Positions 34,212-45,710 of a stretch of DNA of 64,000 nt are shown piece after piece. The stretch is from Streptomyces akebiae (GTDB lineage Bacteria; Actinomycetota; Actinomycetes; Streptomycetales; Streptomycetaceae): contig NZ_CP080647.1 of the NCBI RefSeq assembly GCF_019599145.1, positions 2,108,001 through 2,172,000 of the forward strand. Direction: 5' to 3'. Positions within the stretch are counted from its first letter, which is position 1. Each line of letters starts with the position of its first letter. The notes beneath the pieces were generated by a model, which saw nothing but the letters and a program-made list of their open reading frames with translations, searched no databases and had not been told where the DNA came from. A program made the translations under genes and the position numbers.

Positions 34212-34877
34212 GGCGACACCTCACGGACTTCCGGTCCGCGGCGGCGCCGACATCTGTCCTGTCGCGCCCAGGTGCCGCCGCGGGCCGGAACCGCCGCCCC
34301 GGGTACGCCGACTTCCTCAGGGACGTCGGCGTACCCCTCTCGATGTTCGTACGACTCTCGACGGTGCGTGAAGCTCCGCCCCTCGCCGACGGGTGTGCCG
34401 TCCACCCCGCGCCGGCGATCGAGTTCTTCCATCCCCTTCCATCCCTGATCGGCGTCCGGTCCCTGGTGGACACCCACCAGCCACCGGACGCACCGCCCGC
34501 GACCGTTTCCGACCGACCCGGATGAGGGGTGCGCGTCGGACACCCGCGGGCAGGGCACGGACCGCGGCGGCGATGCGCGCCGGTGCGGTGGTGAAGGCCC
34601 CGGCCCGCGTCTCGACGTGAGGGACACGGGTCCGGTGCCGCCGCGGCCGCCGCGGTCCGACCCGTCCGCGTCACTCCTCCCGGGGCACGTCACGGGGGGA
34701 GCTTCGAGACCGGCGGGTCGAGGGACGATCAGGGTCCGACAAGCCGGTCACCGGCAGCCGTCGCGGCCCTCTGCCTACGCAAGGCTGCGTAGAGCGTCTA
34801 CGGAACCCTCAAATCAACCTCTGAAACCGTGCTTGAGGGCTTCAACCACCCCTGGGGCAGGGCACATTCTCGACACA

Positions 34878-34910
34878 CGAGGCCCGCCGGCACGGGGGCG
34901 GCGGGCCTCG
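34878..34910. terminator. Strong hairpin in the glxR-gcl gap
   Basis: 12-bp perfect arms (CGAGGCCCGCCG and its complement) around a 9-base G-rich loop. It lies 667 bp after glxR and 295 bp past the end of gcl, so it is a distant rather than typical terminator for either. Confidence 0.5.
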
Positions 34911-35030
34911 ACGGGGGAAGAGCCCCACGGGGGAAACAGGGGCACGGGGGAAGCGACGGGGGAAGCAAGGGAGCACAGGAACGGGGGAAACGGGGGCCCG
35001 GGGATCGGGGGTGAACCGGGGAAACGGGGG
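34911..35030 (+). repeat. G-rich imperfect repeat, ACGGGGGAA units
   Basis: About eight units close to CGGGGGAA(G/A) spaced 10-20 bp apart give many G4-G5 runs on the plus strand, enough for G-quadruplex formation. They are followed by a long C/T tract (about 35090-35160), a polypurine strand on the opposite side. Confidence 0.6.
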
Positions 35031-35204
35031 AGGCCGAGCGCGGCGGCGCGACTAAGCGGCTCGCATCACGCGAGGTCGCGCTGCCGCAAGGCCTCCCTTC
35101 TCCGTGCCCCTCTCCCTCTCCTCCCTCTCCTCCCCTCCCCCCTCTCGCTCTCTCCCGCTCGGCGGCCGATCGCCCTGTGCCCCTGAGAGCCCTCTCAGAG
35201 TTCC

Positions 35205-36989
<1,785 letters not shown>

Positions 36990-37087
36990 TGCGTACTCCT
37001 GCTCCAGGTGCCGGACTCGCGCTCCCGTCGCGCCCCGCGGTGAGCACTTCCGTGATCTCGTCGGTGTGATGACTACAGACTACAGAA

Positions 37088-37123
37088 TTCCACATTGTGG
37101 AAAATGTTTTCTATTATCTGGAA
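37088..37123. promoter_or_regulatory. AllR-type operator pair before gcl
   Basis: A perfect TTCC-N7-GGAA at 37088-37102, nearly palindromic throughout, and a weaker TTCT-N7-GGAA at 37109-37123, 21 bp apart. They lie 99-134 bp upstream of the gcl start, in an AT-rich patch that stands out from the surrounding GC. Confidence 0.68.
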
Positions 37124-37269
37124 GCAATGTAGGGGGCGGGCCAAGGAGCGTCAAGGGCGCGGGCCGTGGCATCCACCAGGCCGTCTCGAGGTGTTTCCCT
37201 GCCGGAGCAGCCCTGCCTGGAGGACGATGAGGAGGCGTTTTCGACGGGCCCGGCGGTGGGGTGGGAAGC

Positions 37270-37974
37270 ATGAGCGAGAGCATGGCGGTGCGGTGCCCGG
37301 ACTGCGGGCGGGAGCACCAGTACGCCGCCCCGGCCTACCCCTGTGCGTGCGGCGCCCCGGTCGCGCCCGCCCTGAACCACCGCGCCGCCCCCACGTCGGT
37401 CACCCACCACACCTGGGACGAGGACTGGGTCACCGTCCAGTGCGGGAACTGCGGTCGCGCCGACCAGTGGCCCCACCCGGAGCTGGGCTGCTCGTGCGGG
37501 ACCGTCCTGCGCGTGCCCGTGGCCGGCGCCTTACGGCCGCTGGGCCCGGGTGGCGCCGAGTCCATGACCGAGGCGCCCGCCGTCCCCCGGGCGGCCTTCC
37601 GTCCCGTCACCATCCGTACGGCCCGCGACGCGGTCACCGCGGTCGCCCTCTATCTGCGCTGGCTGGGGTACCGGGACATCCGCCGCGCCGACCAGCGCCA
37701 GCCCTCGGGGATCGGGCTGGCCGCGCGAGGGGTCCTGGTCCAGGTGGACCCGTCGGTGCGCCCGGCCTCGCTGCGCGATGTCGAGTGCCTGTGGCTGACC
37801 GCCATGACGGAGTCCACCGACTGCGTCTACTTCTCCCTCGCCGGGTACGCGAACGACGCCCGCGACCGCGCCGACGGCCTGGGCGTCTCCCTGTTCGTCC
37901 TGGATCTCACGGGCACCCCGCAGCCGGTGAACCGCGCGGCGACCGAACTGGTGGCCACCGGCGCGAGGGCCTGA
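37270..37974 (+). CDS. Zinc-ribbon-like hypothetical protein
   Basis: 234 residues. The first half has paired CxxC/CxC knuckles (CPDCG, PCACG, QCGNCG, GCSCG) that would bind two zinc ions. The second half (about 120-234) is an alpha/beta domain with AVALYLRWLGYRDIRRAD and GVLVQVDPSVRPA, resembling restriction-endonuclease-like folds seen in some actinobacterial proteins. ATG 37270 follows GGTGGGAAG. It is divergent from gcl, across the gap with the AllR boxes. No function is assigned. Confidence 0.7.
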   Translation: MSESMAVRCPDCGREHQYAAPAYPCACGAPVAPALNHRAAPTSVTHHTWDEDWVTVQCGNCGRADQWPHPELGCSCGTVLRVPVAGALRPLGPGGAESMTEAPAVPRAAFRPVTIRTARDAVTAVALYLRWLGYRDIRRADQRQPSGIGLAARGVLVQVDPSVRPASLRDVECLWLTAMTESTDCVYFSLAGYANDARDRADGLGVSLFVLDLTGTPQPVNRAATELVATGARA

Positions 37975-38040
37975 CCGACGACCGCGCCGCACGGAACGCG
38001 GGCGCGGCCCTCGCCCCACCCCGACCATGCGGTTACGGGG

Positions 38041-39621
38041 CTACCTCGCGTACCGCTCGCGCAGTTCGACCTTCCGCACCTTCCCCGACACCGTCATCGG
38101 GAAGGCGTCCAGAATGCGCAGCGTGCTGGGGATCTTGTAGTGCGCCAACCGCCCTTCACAGAAGGCCCGCAGCTCCTCCAGGGTGGGCGGTTCGGCGCTG
38201 TCGCGTGGGATGACGCAGGCGAGCACCTCCTCGCCGTACCGCTCGTGCGGCACGCCCACCACCTGGACGTCGGCGATCTTCGGGTGCCCGTACAGGAACT
38301 CCTCGATCTCGCGCGGGTAGATGTTCTCGCCACCCCGGATGATCATGTCCTTGATCCGGCCGACGATCTCGACGTACCCGTCCTCGCGCATCGTCGCGAG
38401 GTCCCCGGTGTGCATCCACCGCCCCGCGTCGACGGCCTCGGCCGTCTTCTCCGGCTCCTCCCAGTAGCCGAGCATCACGCTGTAGCCACGGGTGCACAAC
38501 TCCCCTGCTTTGCCGCGCGGTTGGGTCACACCCGTCGCCGGGTCGACGATCTTCACCTCGATGTGCGGCAGGACGCGGCCGACGGTGCCGGTGCGGTGTG
38601 CCAGATCGTCGTCGCGCCGGGTCTGGGTGGAGACGGGCGAGGTCTCGGTCATGCCGTAACAGATCGAGACCTCCGTCATGTGCATCTCGGCGATGACCCG
38701 CTTCATCACCTCCACCGGACACGGCGAGCCCGCCATGATCCCGGTGCGCAGGGAGGAGAGGTCGTACGCGTCGAAGTCGGGGAGGTTCAACTCCGCGATG
38801 AACATGGTCGGTACGCCGTACAGGGAGGTGCAGCGCTCCTGCTGGACGGCCTCCAGGGTGGCCTTCGGGTCGAAGGAGGGGGCCGGGATGACGACGCAGG
38901 CGCCGTGCGAGGTGGCCGCGAGGTTGCCCATCACCATGCCGAAGCAGTGGTAGAAGGGAACGGGCACACAGATCCGGTCCTGCTCGCCGTAGCCGAGCAA
39001 CTCCCCCACGAAGTAGCCGTTGTTGAGAATGTTGTGGTGGGAGAGGGTCGCCCCCTTGGGGAAGCCCGTGGTGCCCGAGGTGTACTGGATGTTGATCGGG
39101 TCGTCGCAGGACAGATCCTCGTACGGCACCGGCGTCCCGCGCGCGACCAGCGCGTCCCAGCTCGGGTCACCGATATAGACGGTCTCCCTCAGGCGCGGGC
39201 AGTTGCCGCGGACCTGCTCGATCATCGCCCGGTAGTCGCTCGTCTTGTGCCGGAGGGACGCGAACAGGAACGAGACCCCGGCCTGCTGGAGGACGTACTC
39301 GACCTCGTGGGTCCGGTAGGCCGGGTTGATGTTCACCATGATCGCGCCGATGCGGGCGGTGGCGTACTGCACGAGCACCCACTCGGCACAGTTGACCGCC
39401 CAGATGCCCACCCGGTCGCCCTTGGCGACGCCGCTCGCGACCAGCGCGTACGCCAACGCGTCGACGTCCGCGGAGAAGTGCGCGTACGTCCAGCGCCGCC
39501 CGGACGGCACGTCGACGAGCGCCTCCCGGTCCGGCCAGGCGGCGACGGCCCGGTCGAGGTTGGCACCGATGGTGTCGCCGAGCAGCGCGGTCCCGCTCGT
39601 CCCGTGCGTGTATGAAGTCAT
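38041..39621 (-). CDS. Acyl-CoA synthetase (FadD-like AMP-binding protein)
   Basis: 526 residues of the ANL superfamily. The adenylation motif is [18 protein letters not shown], later GMTETSPV and [23 protein letters not shown]. The C-terminal catalytic lysine is in [13 protein letters not shown]. It activates a fatty or aromatic acid to its CoA thioester. The ATG overlaps the stop of the other synthetase (ATGA), so the two are translated together. Chain length cannot be told from the sequence. Confidence 0.92.
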   Translation of the reverse strand: MTSYTHGTSGTALLGDTIGANLDRAVAAWPDREALVDVPSGRRWTYAHFSADVDALAYALVASGVAKGDRVGIWAVNCAEWVLVQYATARIGAIMVNINPAYRTHEVEYVLQQAGVSFLFASLRHKTSDYRAMIEQVRGNCPRLRETVYIGDPSWDALVARGTPVPYEDLSCDDPINIQYTSGTTGFPKGATLSHHNILNNGYFVGELLGYGEQDRICVPVPFYHCFGMVMGNLAATSHGACVVIPAPSFDPKATLEAVQQERCTSLYGVPTMFIAELNLPDFDAYDLSSLRTGIMAGSPCPVEVMKRVIAEMHMTEVSICYGMTETSPVSTQTRRDDDLAHRTGTVGRVLPHIEVKIVDPATGVTQPRGKAGELCTRGYSVMLGYWEEPEKTAEAVDAGRWMHTGDLATMREDGYVEIVGRIKDMIIRGGENIYPREIEEFLYGHPKIADVQVVGVPHERYGEEVLACVIPRDSAEPPTLEELRAFCEGRLAHYKIPSTLRILDAFPMTVSGKVRKVELRERYAR

Positions 39622-41297
39622 CGGAAGTCCTCCTCGCGGTATTCCGCGTCCGAGCCCGCGGCGGTGGCCTCGCGCAGTTCGATGCGGCGGATCTTGCCGG
39701 AGACCGTCTTCGGGAGGTCTCCGAACTCCAGGCGGCGCAGGCGCTTGTAGGGGGCGAGGACGGTCCGGGAGTGCTCGAAGAGCAACTTCGCGGTGTCCGG
39801 GCCCGGCTCCCAGCCGGCCGCGAGCACGATGTAGGCCTTCGGCACGGCGAGCCGCACCTCGTCCGGGGCCGGCACCACGGCCGCCTCGGCGACCGCCTCG
39901 TGCTCCAGCAGGGCGCTCTCCAGCTCGAACGGGCTGATCTTGTAGTCGCTGGCCTTGAAGACGTCGTCCGCGCGGCCCACGTAGGTGAGGTAGCCGTCCT
40001 CGTCCCGGGAGCCGATGTCGCCGGTGCGGTAGTAGCCGCCGGCCATGGCCTCCGCCGTACGGTCGGGGTCCCCGTGGTAGCCGGTCATGAGGCCCACGGG
40101 GCGGTTGGAGAGGTCCAGGGCGATCTCTCCCTCTTCGGCGTCCGGGGCACCCGTGACGACGTCGAGGAGAACGACCTTGTAGCCGGGGGCCGGCCGGCCC
40201 ATGGAGCCGGTCTTCAGCTCCTGGCCGGGGCTGTTGGAGACCTGGACGGCGGTCTCGGTCTGGCCGAAGCCGTCCCGGACGGTGACACCCCAGGCGCGGC
40301 GAACCTGCTCGATGACCTCGGGATTCAGCGGCTCCCCGGCGGCGACGACCTCGCGGGGCGGGGTGCGCAGCCGCGAGAGGTCGGCCTGGACGAGCATGCG
40401 CCACACGGTGGGCGGGGCGCAGAAGGTGGTGACGCGCGCGCGGTCCATCTCCGCGAGCAGCCGGCTCGCGTCGAAGCGGGCGTAGTTGTGGAGGAAGACG
40501 GTCGCCTCCGCGTTCCACGGGGCGAAGAGGTTGGACCAGGCGTGCTTGGCCCAGCCGGGCGAGGAGATGTTGAGATGGACGTCGCCGGGGCGCAGACCGA
40601 TCCAGTACATGGTGGCCAAGTGGCCGATGGGATACGACACATGGGTGTGCTCGACCAGTTTGGGCCGGGCGGTGGTGCCCGAGGTGAAGTACAGCATCAA
40701 CGGGTCGGTGGCGTTGGTCGCGCCGTTCGGCTCGAAGCGGGCGGGGGCCGCGTAGGCCTGCTCGTACGGCCGCCAGCCGTCGACCGTGCCGCCGACCGTG
40801 GTGCGGGTGTAACGACCGGGAACGTCCTCGAACTTGGGCGCGTCCTCGGCCCGCACGATCACATGCCGGACCCGGCCGCGCTCCACCCGGTCACGCAGAT
40901 CTCCGGGGCCGAGCAGCGGGGTCGCGGGGATGACGACGGCGCGCAGCTTCATCGCGGCGAGCGCGGTCTCCCACAACTCCGCCTGGTTGCCGAGCATCAC
41001 GAGGATGCGGTCATCGGCGCGGACGCCCCGGTCCCGCAGCCAGTTGGCGGCACGGGAGGAGCGTTCGGACATCTCGGCGAAGGAGAGACGGGTCTCGGAG
41101 CCGTCCTCCTCCACGATGTGGAGGGCCGTGCGATCGTTCCCACGTGCGATCACGTCGAACCAGTCGAGCGCCCAGTTGAAGTACTCGGGGCGGGGCCAGA
41201 CGAAACCCTGGTAGGCCGTGGCGTAGTCCTCGCGATGCGCCAGCAAGAAGTCCCGGGCCGCCCGGAACTCCTCCGTGGCGCTCGTCCTCGCCGACAT
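39618..41297 (-). CDS. Medium-chain-type acyl-CoA synthetase
   Basis: 559 residues of the ANL superfamily, closer to the medium-chain/acetyl-type branch: [83 protein letters not shown] and the C-terminal [12 protein letters not shown]. First gene of a coupled pair, divergent from a GAF-LuxR regulator over about 100 bp that holds a palindrome. Confidence 0.91.
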   Translation of the reverse strand: MSARTSATEEFRAARDFLLAHREDYATAYQGFVWPRPEYFNWALDWFDVIARGNDRTALHIVEEDGSETRLSFAEMSERSSRAANWLRDRGVRADDRILVMLGNQAELWETALAAMKLRAVVIPATPLLGPGDLRDRVERGRVRHVIVRAEDAPKFEDVPGRYTRTTVGGTVDGWRPYEQAYAAPARFEPNGATNATDPLMLYFTSGTTARPKLVEHTHVSYPIGHLATMYWIGLRPGDVHLNISSPGWAKHAWSNLFAPWNAEATVFLHNYARFDASRLLAEMDRARVTTFCAPPTVWRMLVQADLSRLRTPPREVVAAGEPLNPEVIEQVRRAWGVTVRDGFGQTETAVQVSNSPGQELKTGSMGRPAPGYKVVLLDVVTGAPDAEEGEIALDLSNRPVGLMTGYHGDPDRTAEAMAGGYYRTGDIGSRDEDGYLTYVGRADDVFKASDYKISPFELESALLEHEAVAEAAVVPAPDEVRLAVPKAYIVLAAGWEPGPDTAKLLFEHSRTVLAPYKRLRRLEFGDLPKTVSGKIRRIELREATAAGSDAEYREEDFR

Positions 41298-41331
41298 GTG
41301 TCCTCCTCATTGCCGGACCGTTGCCCCACAT

Positions 41332-41351
41332 CGTGTAATGCGTGATACACG
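41332..41351. promoter_or_regulatory. Palindrome between acyl-CoA synthetases and the LuxR gene
   Basis: CGTGTA-N8-TACACG, perfect over 6-bp arms, 35 bp from the synthetase start and 48 bp from the regulator start. It is the probable operator of the adjacent regulator. Confidence 0.55.
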
Positions 41352-41398
41352 TCTCACTACCCCCGAACGGGGGTGCGCCGCGCGGAAGGGGCGAGTTC

Positions 41399-42271
41399 GT
41401 GGCACTGGAACCCTCGGTTTCCGTCGGGCCGGCCTGGCCGGGCCGAACGGACATGCGCGGTGCGCTGCACCGGCTGCGGCAGTCCACCGGGCTGCCGCTC
41501 GCCTTCGCGGGGCTGATCGAGCCCGGAGCCGGGCAACTGCGCATCAGCGAACTCCAGGGCCACAGGACCACCTCGCTCCACGGTCTCGCCGTGCGCTCCG
41601 GGAACGGCCTCGGCGGCAAGGCGGTGGCCCTGGCCCGCCCCTGCTGGGTGACCGACTACTCCGCGTCGCGCCGGATCAGCCACGAGTACGACGCCGCGGT
41701 CGCCGCCGAGGGCATCCGCTCCGTCCTCGCGGTCCCCGTCGTCGTGCGGCGTCAGGTGCGCGGGGTGCTGTACGGCGCGCTGCGCACGGCCCAGCCGCTG
41801 GGCGACCGCACGGTCGCGGCCGCGCTGGACGCGGCGCGGGACCTGGAGCAGACGCTCGTGGTGCACGACGAGGCCCGGAACCTGCTGGCCGCGACCGCCC
41901 CGCCCGAGGGGGGATCGGCCGGGGCGTGGGAGGAGGTCCGTCAGGCCCACGGGGAGCTGCGCGCGCTCGCTCCGCGCGTCGGCGATCCGGAGCTGCGGGC
42001 CGAACTGCTGCGGGTGTGCGGGCGCCTCGCCGGCGTGAGCGACGGGGAGGGCGCCGCGCCGGACGGTGTCCCCCGGGTCGCCCTCACGCCGCGTGAGACG
42101 GACGTGCTGGCCTGCGTCGCGACGGGTGCCAGCAACCGGGTCGCCGCGGACCGTCTGGGGCTGCGCCCCGAGACGGTGAAGGCGTATCTGAGTTCGGCCA
42201 TGCGGAAGCTCGGGGTGCACGGTCGGTGGGAAGCGGTGGTGGCGGCGCGCCGGGCGGGGCTACTGCCGTAG
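41399..42271 (+). CDS. GAF-domain LuxR-type regulator
   Basis: 290 residues. The GAF-like sensory domain (about 15-165) has GNGLGGKAVALARP and DYSASRRISHEYDAAVAAEGIRSVLAVPV. The C-terminal LuxR HTH (about 225-285) has LTPRETDVLACVATGASNRVAADRLGLRPETVKAYLSSAMRKLGV. GTG 41399 with GGAAGGGG upstream is preferred; the frame is open to an ATG at 41342 within the operator. Divergent from, and probably controlling, the acyl-CoA synthetases; an acyl-type ligand is only a guess. Confidence 0.87.
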   Translation: MALEPSVSVGPAWPGRTDMRGALHRLRQSTGLPLAFAGLIEPGAGQLRISELQGHRTTSLHGLAVRSGNGLGGKAVALARPCWVTDYSASRRISHEYDAAVAAEGIRSVLAVPVVVRRQVRGVLYGALRTAQPLGDRTVAAALDAARDLEQTLVVHDEARNLLAATAPPEGGSAGAWEEVRQAHGELRALAPRVGDPELRAELLRVCGRLAGVSDGEGAAPDGVPRVALTPRETDVLACVATGASNRVAADRLGLRPETVKAYLSSAMRKLGVHGRWEAVVAARRAGLLP

Positions 42272-42332
42272 GTGAAGCGGTGGGGCGATTCTCACACTGC
42301 GGGCCGGCGGGGGGGGGTGATCGCGCAGTTCC

Positions 42333-42354
42333 CCGCGCCCCTGACGGGGCGCGG
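42333..42354 (+). terminator. Terminator hairpin after the GAF-LuxR gene
   Basis: 9-bp perfect arms (CCGCGCCCC and its complement) with a TGAC loop, 62 bp past the stop. The left side includes the same dispersed CGCGCAGTTCCCCGCGCC element seen at 19503. Confidence 0.7.
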
Positions 42355-42507
42355 CTGTCGTGCGCCCGGAGCATTCATGTAACGGGCCTGTGAAATTCCC
42401 TATGCCGTACCCTTCCTGTTATTTCCCACACCGGGCCGCGTTCCGAAATTCAAAGACTGGACGCCTAATATTGGCCCGGACACGACACTCGAGGGGAGCG
42501 GTGGCCC

Positions 42508-45351
42508 GTGCGACGGGAGTTCAAGGAGCCTGGGAGACCCCGCCCCGACCTGGTCATAGGCAGGGAGGAGCTGTTCGCCGGGGCGCGCGAACAGCTTTCG
42601 CGGGGCGGCAGCGTGCTCGTGCACGGCTCCGCGGGCATCGGGAAATCGACCGTCCTGCGCGCCCTGGCCGCCGAATACGACGAATCGGCACGGACGGTGC
42701 TGCGCTGCTCGGCCACCGAGTCCGAGTCCCATCTGCCGTTCCTCGCCCTGACCGACCTGCTCGGGCTGGTCATGGACGAGGTGTCCGACCAGCTGCCGGC
42801 GCCGCAGCGCACCGCACTGGAGTCCGCGCTCACCGGCCGTGGCGAGTCCACGCTCCAGCGTGACGGACTGGCCCTGCGGCTGGCCGTGCTGTCGACGCTG
42901 CGCGCGCTGGCCACCAAGGGCCCGGTGCTGATCGTCGCCGACGACCTGCAGTGGCTGGATCCGGCCAGTGTGGAGCTGCTCGGCTTCGCCGCGCGGCGGC
43001 TCGGCGAGATGCCGGTGCGCATGCTGTGCGCCGTACGTACCTCGACGGACCCCCACGGTCACGAGCAGGACAGGTATCTACGCGCGTCCCCGCCCGACAC
43101 CCTGGCCCTCCGGGTCGCCCCGCTGTCCCGCGCGCACGTCGCCGAACTGCTGGAGAACCGCGGCTACACCGGTCTGCCCCGCTCGACCGTGCGGGACATC
43201 CACCGCACCAGCGGCGGCAACCCGCTGTTCGCGCTGGAGCTGGGCCGCGCACTCGCCGACAGCTCGACCCCGCCGCGTCCGGGCGAACCCCTGCCCGTGC
43301 CCACCTCACTGCGGACCCTGGTCCTGAACCGGCTGGACATGCTCTCCGCCGAGGCCCGCCGCACCCTGCTGGTCGCCAGCGCCGGTGCCCGGCCCACCGT
43401 GGCGCTGCTGCGTGCCGCCGGGCGGGAGAACGCCGAGGCGGAGACCGCGCGGGCCGTCGAGCTGGGCCTGCTCGCGCCGGAGCGGGAGGGCCCCGGAGTA
43501 CGGTTCGCGCACCCCCTGGTCTCGGCCGCGCTGTACGCCGAGGCGACCGCGCAGGAGCGGCGGGCCGCCCACGCCGCGCTGTCCACCGCCGCCGTCGACC
43601 CCATCGAGCGGGCCCGGCACCTGGCGCTGGCCACCCAGGGCACCGACCCGCAGGTAGCCGCGCGGCTCGGCGAGGCCGCCGCCGTGGCCCGGGACCGGGG
43701 CGCGCCCTCGGTCGCCGCCGAGCTGGGGCTGCTCTCGGCCCGGCACACCCCGGCGGACGCGACACCGGGTCCGGACGAGCGGCGGCTGCAGGCGGCCGAG
43801 GACGCCCTGACCGCCGGGGAGAACGACCTCGGCCGGGACATCGCCCGTGAGGTGCTGACCCGCGCCAGCGAGCCCGCCGAGCGGGTCCGGGCCTGGATGG
43901 TGGTGATCGACGCGGCCGGGCAGTCCCTCGCCGAGGTCGACGCCGTCTACCCGCAGGTCCTCGCCGACGCGGGCGACGACCCGCGGCTGCTCGGGCTGGT
44001 CCGCTACCAGCTGGCCTGGCGGGCGCTGGTCCTGGAGGGCGACTTCGCGCAGAGCCGGGAGGAGGCCGCGCGCGCGGCGGAACTGGCCGGACGCGCCGAG
44101 GACCGGCGCACCGAACTCCTCGCACTCGCCTTCCAGGCGCAGGCCGAGATCCTGATGGGCCACCCCGACGCCCCGATGACGATCAAACGCGCGCTGAAGG
44201 AGCCCCAGGACCCGCAGCTCGCCTGTCACCACAACGGGGCGGGCGCGACCCGCTTCCGCTGGCTGATGATGAGCGACCAGCTCGGCGAGGCCCGCGCCAC
44301 GATCACCTCGTTGCTGCGGGAGGTGCGTCGGCGCGGCATGGTCGAGAGCGAGGTGCACTACGTGCGCTTCCTCGCCGAGACCGAACTGCGCTCCGGGCAC
44401 TGCGGCCGGGCCCTCGACCTCGCCCGCGAGGGCTATGTCCTGGCCCGGGACTCCGGTATCGGCGAGGGCGCGTCCGCCATGCTCACCTCGCTCGCGGAGG
44501 CCGCCGGCGGTGATGTGGAGCGGGCCCGTGCGCTGGCCCGCGAGGCGGCCGACCGCGCGGAGCAGGACGGCGACCTGATGTACCTCTCCCGCGCCCTGGG
44601 CGCCCTCGGGCACGCCCAGTTGGTGGCCGGGGACGCGCCCGGGACGGTCCAGTCCCTGCGTCGCGTCCGGGAGTTGGAGGACGGGTTGGGGGTCAACGAC
44701 CCGGCGCGTGGCCGGTGGCACGGCGATCTCGCCGAAGCCCTGGTGCGGGTGGGCGAGCTGGCGGAGGCGCAGGACGTCATCGACGTCACCCGGCAGCAGG
44801 CGCTGCGGCTGGGCCGGGAGAGCGTGCTCGCCGTCCTCGACCGCGCCGAGGCTCTGGTGCGGGCGGCACGGGGTGAACAGGACGCCGCCGTACGGCAGTT
44901 GACGTCCGCTCAGGACCGGCTCGCCAAGCTGGGCTACGGCTTGGAGGAGGCGCGGGCCGCGTACGCCCTGGCAGGGCTGCGCGTCCTGTCGCAGGGGCTC
45001 GCCCGACCGGGGACGCCCCCGCCGGGCTCGTACGACGAGGCGTCCCGGCTGTTCCGCCGGTGCCGTGCCCTGCCGTGGCTGCGTCAGGTGGAGGAGGCCT
45101 CGGTCGTCCCGGCGCCCCCGCCGCAGCCCGCGATCGCCCCGTCGGCGCTGGACGCCCTCGCCGTGCTCGCCGCGACGGAACGCCAGGTCGCCGAGCTGGT
45201 CATGGAGGGCGCCACCAACCGGGAGATCGCCGGCCGGCTGTACATCAGCGTGAAGACGGTCGAGGCGACCCTCACTCGTGTCTACCGGAAGCTGGGCATC
45301 CGGTCGCGTGTGGACATCGTGCGTCTGGCGGCGGGACACCGTACGAACTGA
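42508..45351 (+). CDS. LAL-family large LuxR ATPase regulator
   Basis: 947 residues. The N-terminal AAA/NACHT-like ATPase has Walker A GSAGIGKST (Gly40-Thr48) and Walker B VLIVADDLQWLD. The long middle (about 280-880) consists of helical TPR-like repeats. The C-terminal LuxR HTH (about 885-940) has TNREIAGRLYISVKTVEATLTRVYRKLGI. GTG 42508 has GGGGAG 10 bases upstream. The AT-rich leader (42365-42480) probably holds its own promoter. LAL regulators often control sugar use or antibiotic clusters; no target is visible next door except a secreted trypsin. Confidence 0.92.
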   Translation: MRREFKEPGRPRPDLVIGREELFAGAREQLSRGGSVLVHGSAGIGKSTVLRALAAEYDESARTVLRCSATESESHLPFLALTDLLGLVMDEVSDQLPAPQRTALESALTGRGESTLQRDGLALRLAVLSTLRALATKGPVLIVADDLQWLDPASVELLGFAARRLGEMPVRMLCAVRTSTDPHGHEQDRYLRASPPDTLALRVAPLSRAHVAELLENRGYTGLPRSTVRDIHRTSGGNPLFALELGRALADSSTPPRPGEPLPVPTSLRTLVLNRLDMLSAEARRTLLVASAGARPTVALLRAAGRENAEAETARAVELGLLAPEREGPGVRFAHPLVSAALYAEATAQERRAAHAALSTAAVDPIERARHLALATQGTDPQVAARLGEAAAVARDRGAPSVAAELGLLSARHTPADATPGPDERRLQAAEDALTAGENDLGRDIAREVLTRASEPAERVRAWMVVIDAAGQSLAEVDAVYPQVLADAGDDPRLLGLVRYQLAWRALVLEGDFAQSREEAARAAELAGRAEDRRTELLALAFQAQAEILMGHPDAPMTIKRALKEPQDPQLACHHNGAGATRFRWLMMSDQLGEARATITSLLREVRRRGMVESEVHYVRFLAETELRSGHCGRALDLAREGYVLARDSGIGEGASAMLTSLAEAAGGDVERARALAREAADRAEQDGDLMYLSRALGALGHAQLVAGDAPGTVQSLRRVRELEDGLGVNDPARGRWHGDLAEALVRVGELAEAQDVIDVTRQQALRLGRESVLAVLDRAEALVRAARGEQDAAVRQLTSAQDRLAKLGYGLEEARAAYALAGLRVLSQGLARPGTPPPGSYDEASRLFRRCRALPWLRQVEEASVVPAPPPQPAIAPSALDALAVLAATERQVAELVMEGATNREIAGRLYISVKTVEATLTRVYRKLGIRSRVDIVRLAAGHRTN

Positions 45352-45710
45352 CCTCCCCGGGACGGGCTGACGAGTCCCTGCCGGGACCTGGGCCCTGTCG
45401 TCACCTTCCCGTCCGCTTCTCGTCCGGCGCGCTTCGGGGGCATCCGTGCGGGCGGCGACCTTGCGGCTCCAGCCTAGGCTCAAACCCCGGCCCGGGTCAT
45501 CGAGGGTTTTCCCTCCCCAACTCCCCTAGGGGGATCCCCCCTTGGGAGGGGATCCCTCCGGCTCTTAGTTTTTGTGACGTGCCCACGCCAGGGCACACAG
45601 ACCGGCCCGCCGCCCCCGCTCGGCTCCCCCGAGCGGGGGCGGCACCGCAGGCTCTGTGCACCATCCCCCCACCCGCGCGTCCCCCACCGGCAACCCCCAT
45701 GAGGAGAACC
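45352..45710. other. Non-coding gap with trypsin promoter and palindromes
   Basis: No gene is seen in these 359 bp. Near 45525-45560 two palindromes follow each other, GGGGGATCCCCC and GGAGG-N5-CCTCC, both centred on GGATC. They lie about 155-185 bp before the protease start and upstream of an AT-rich TTAGTTTTTGTGACG patch that may hold the promoter. Confidence 0.5.

Larger units (their letters stand above)
34212..35204. other. Gene-free 1-kb stretch between convergent glxR and gcl
   Basis: No open frame here has the codon bias or motifs of a real gene. The stretch holds a 7-bp hairpin near 34776, a 12-bp perfect hairpin at 34878-34910, a run of G5 repeats at 34911-35030 and a pyrimidine-rich tract near 35090-35160. 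It is unusually long for a convergent gap. Confidence 0.6.

Noticed and set aside
34617..35186. A 189-codon plus-strand frame in the glxR-gcl gap
   Set aside because: Its composition is dominated by the G-rich and C/T repeats, with no ribosome site and no protein-like pattern.
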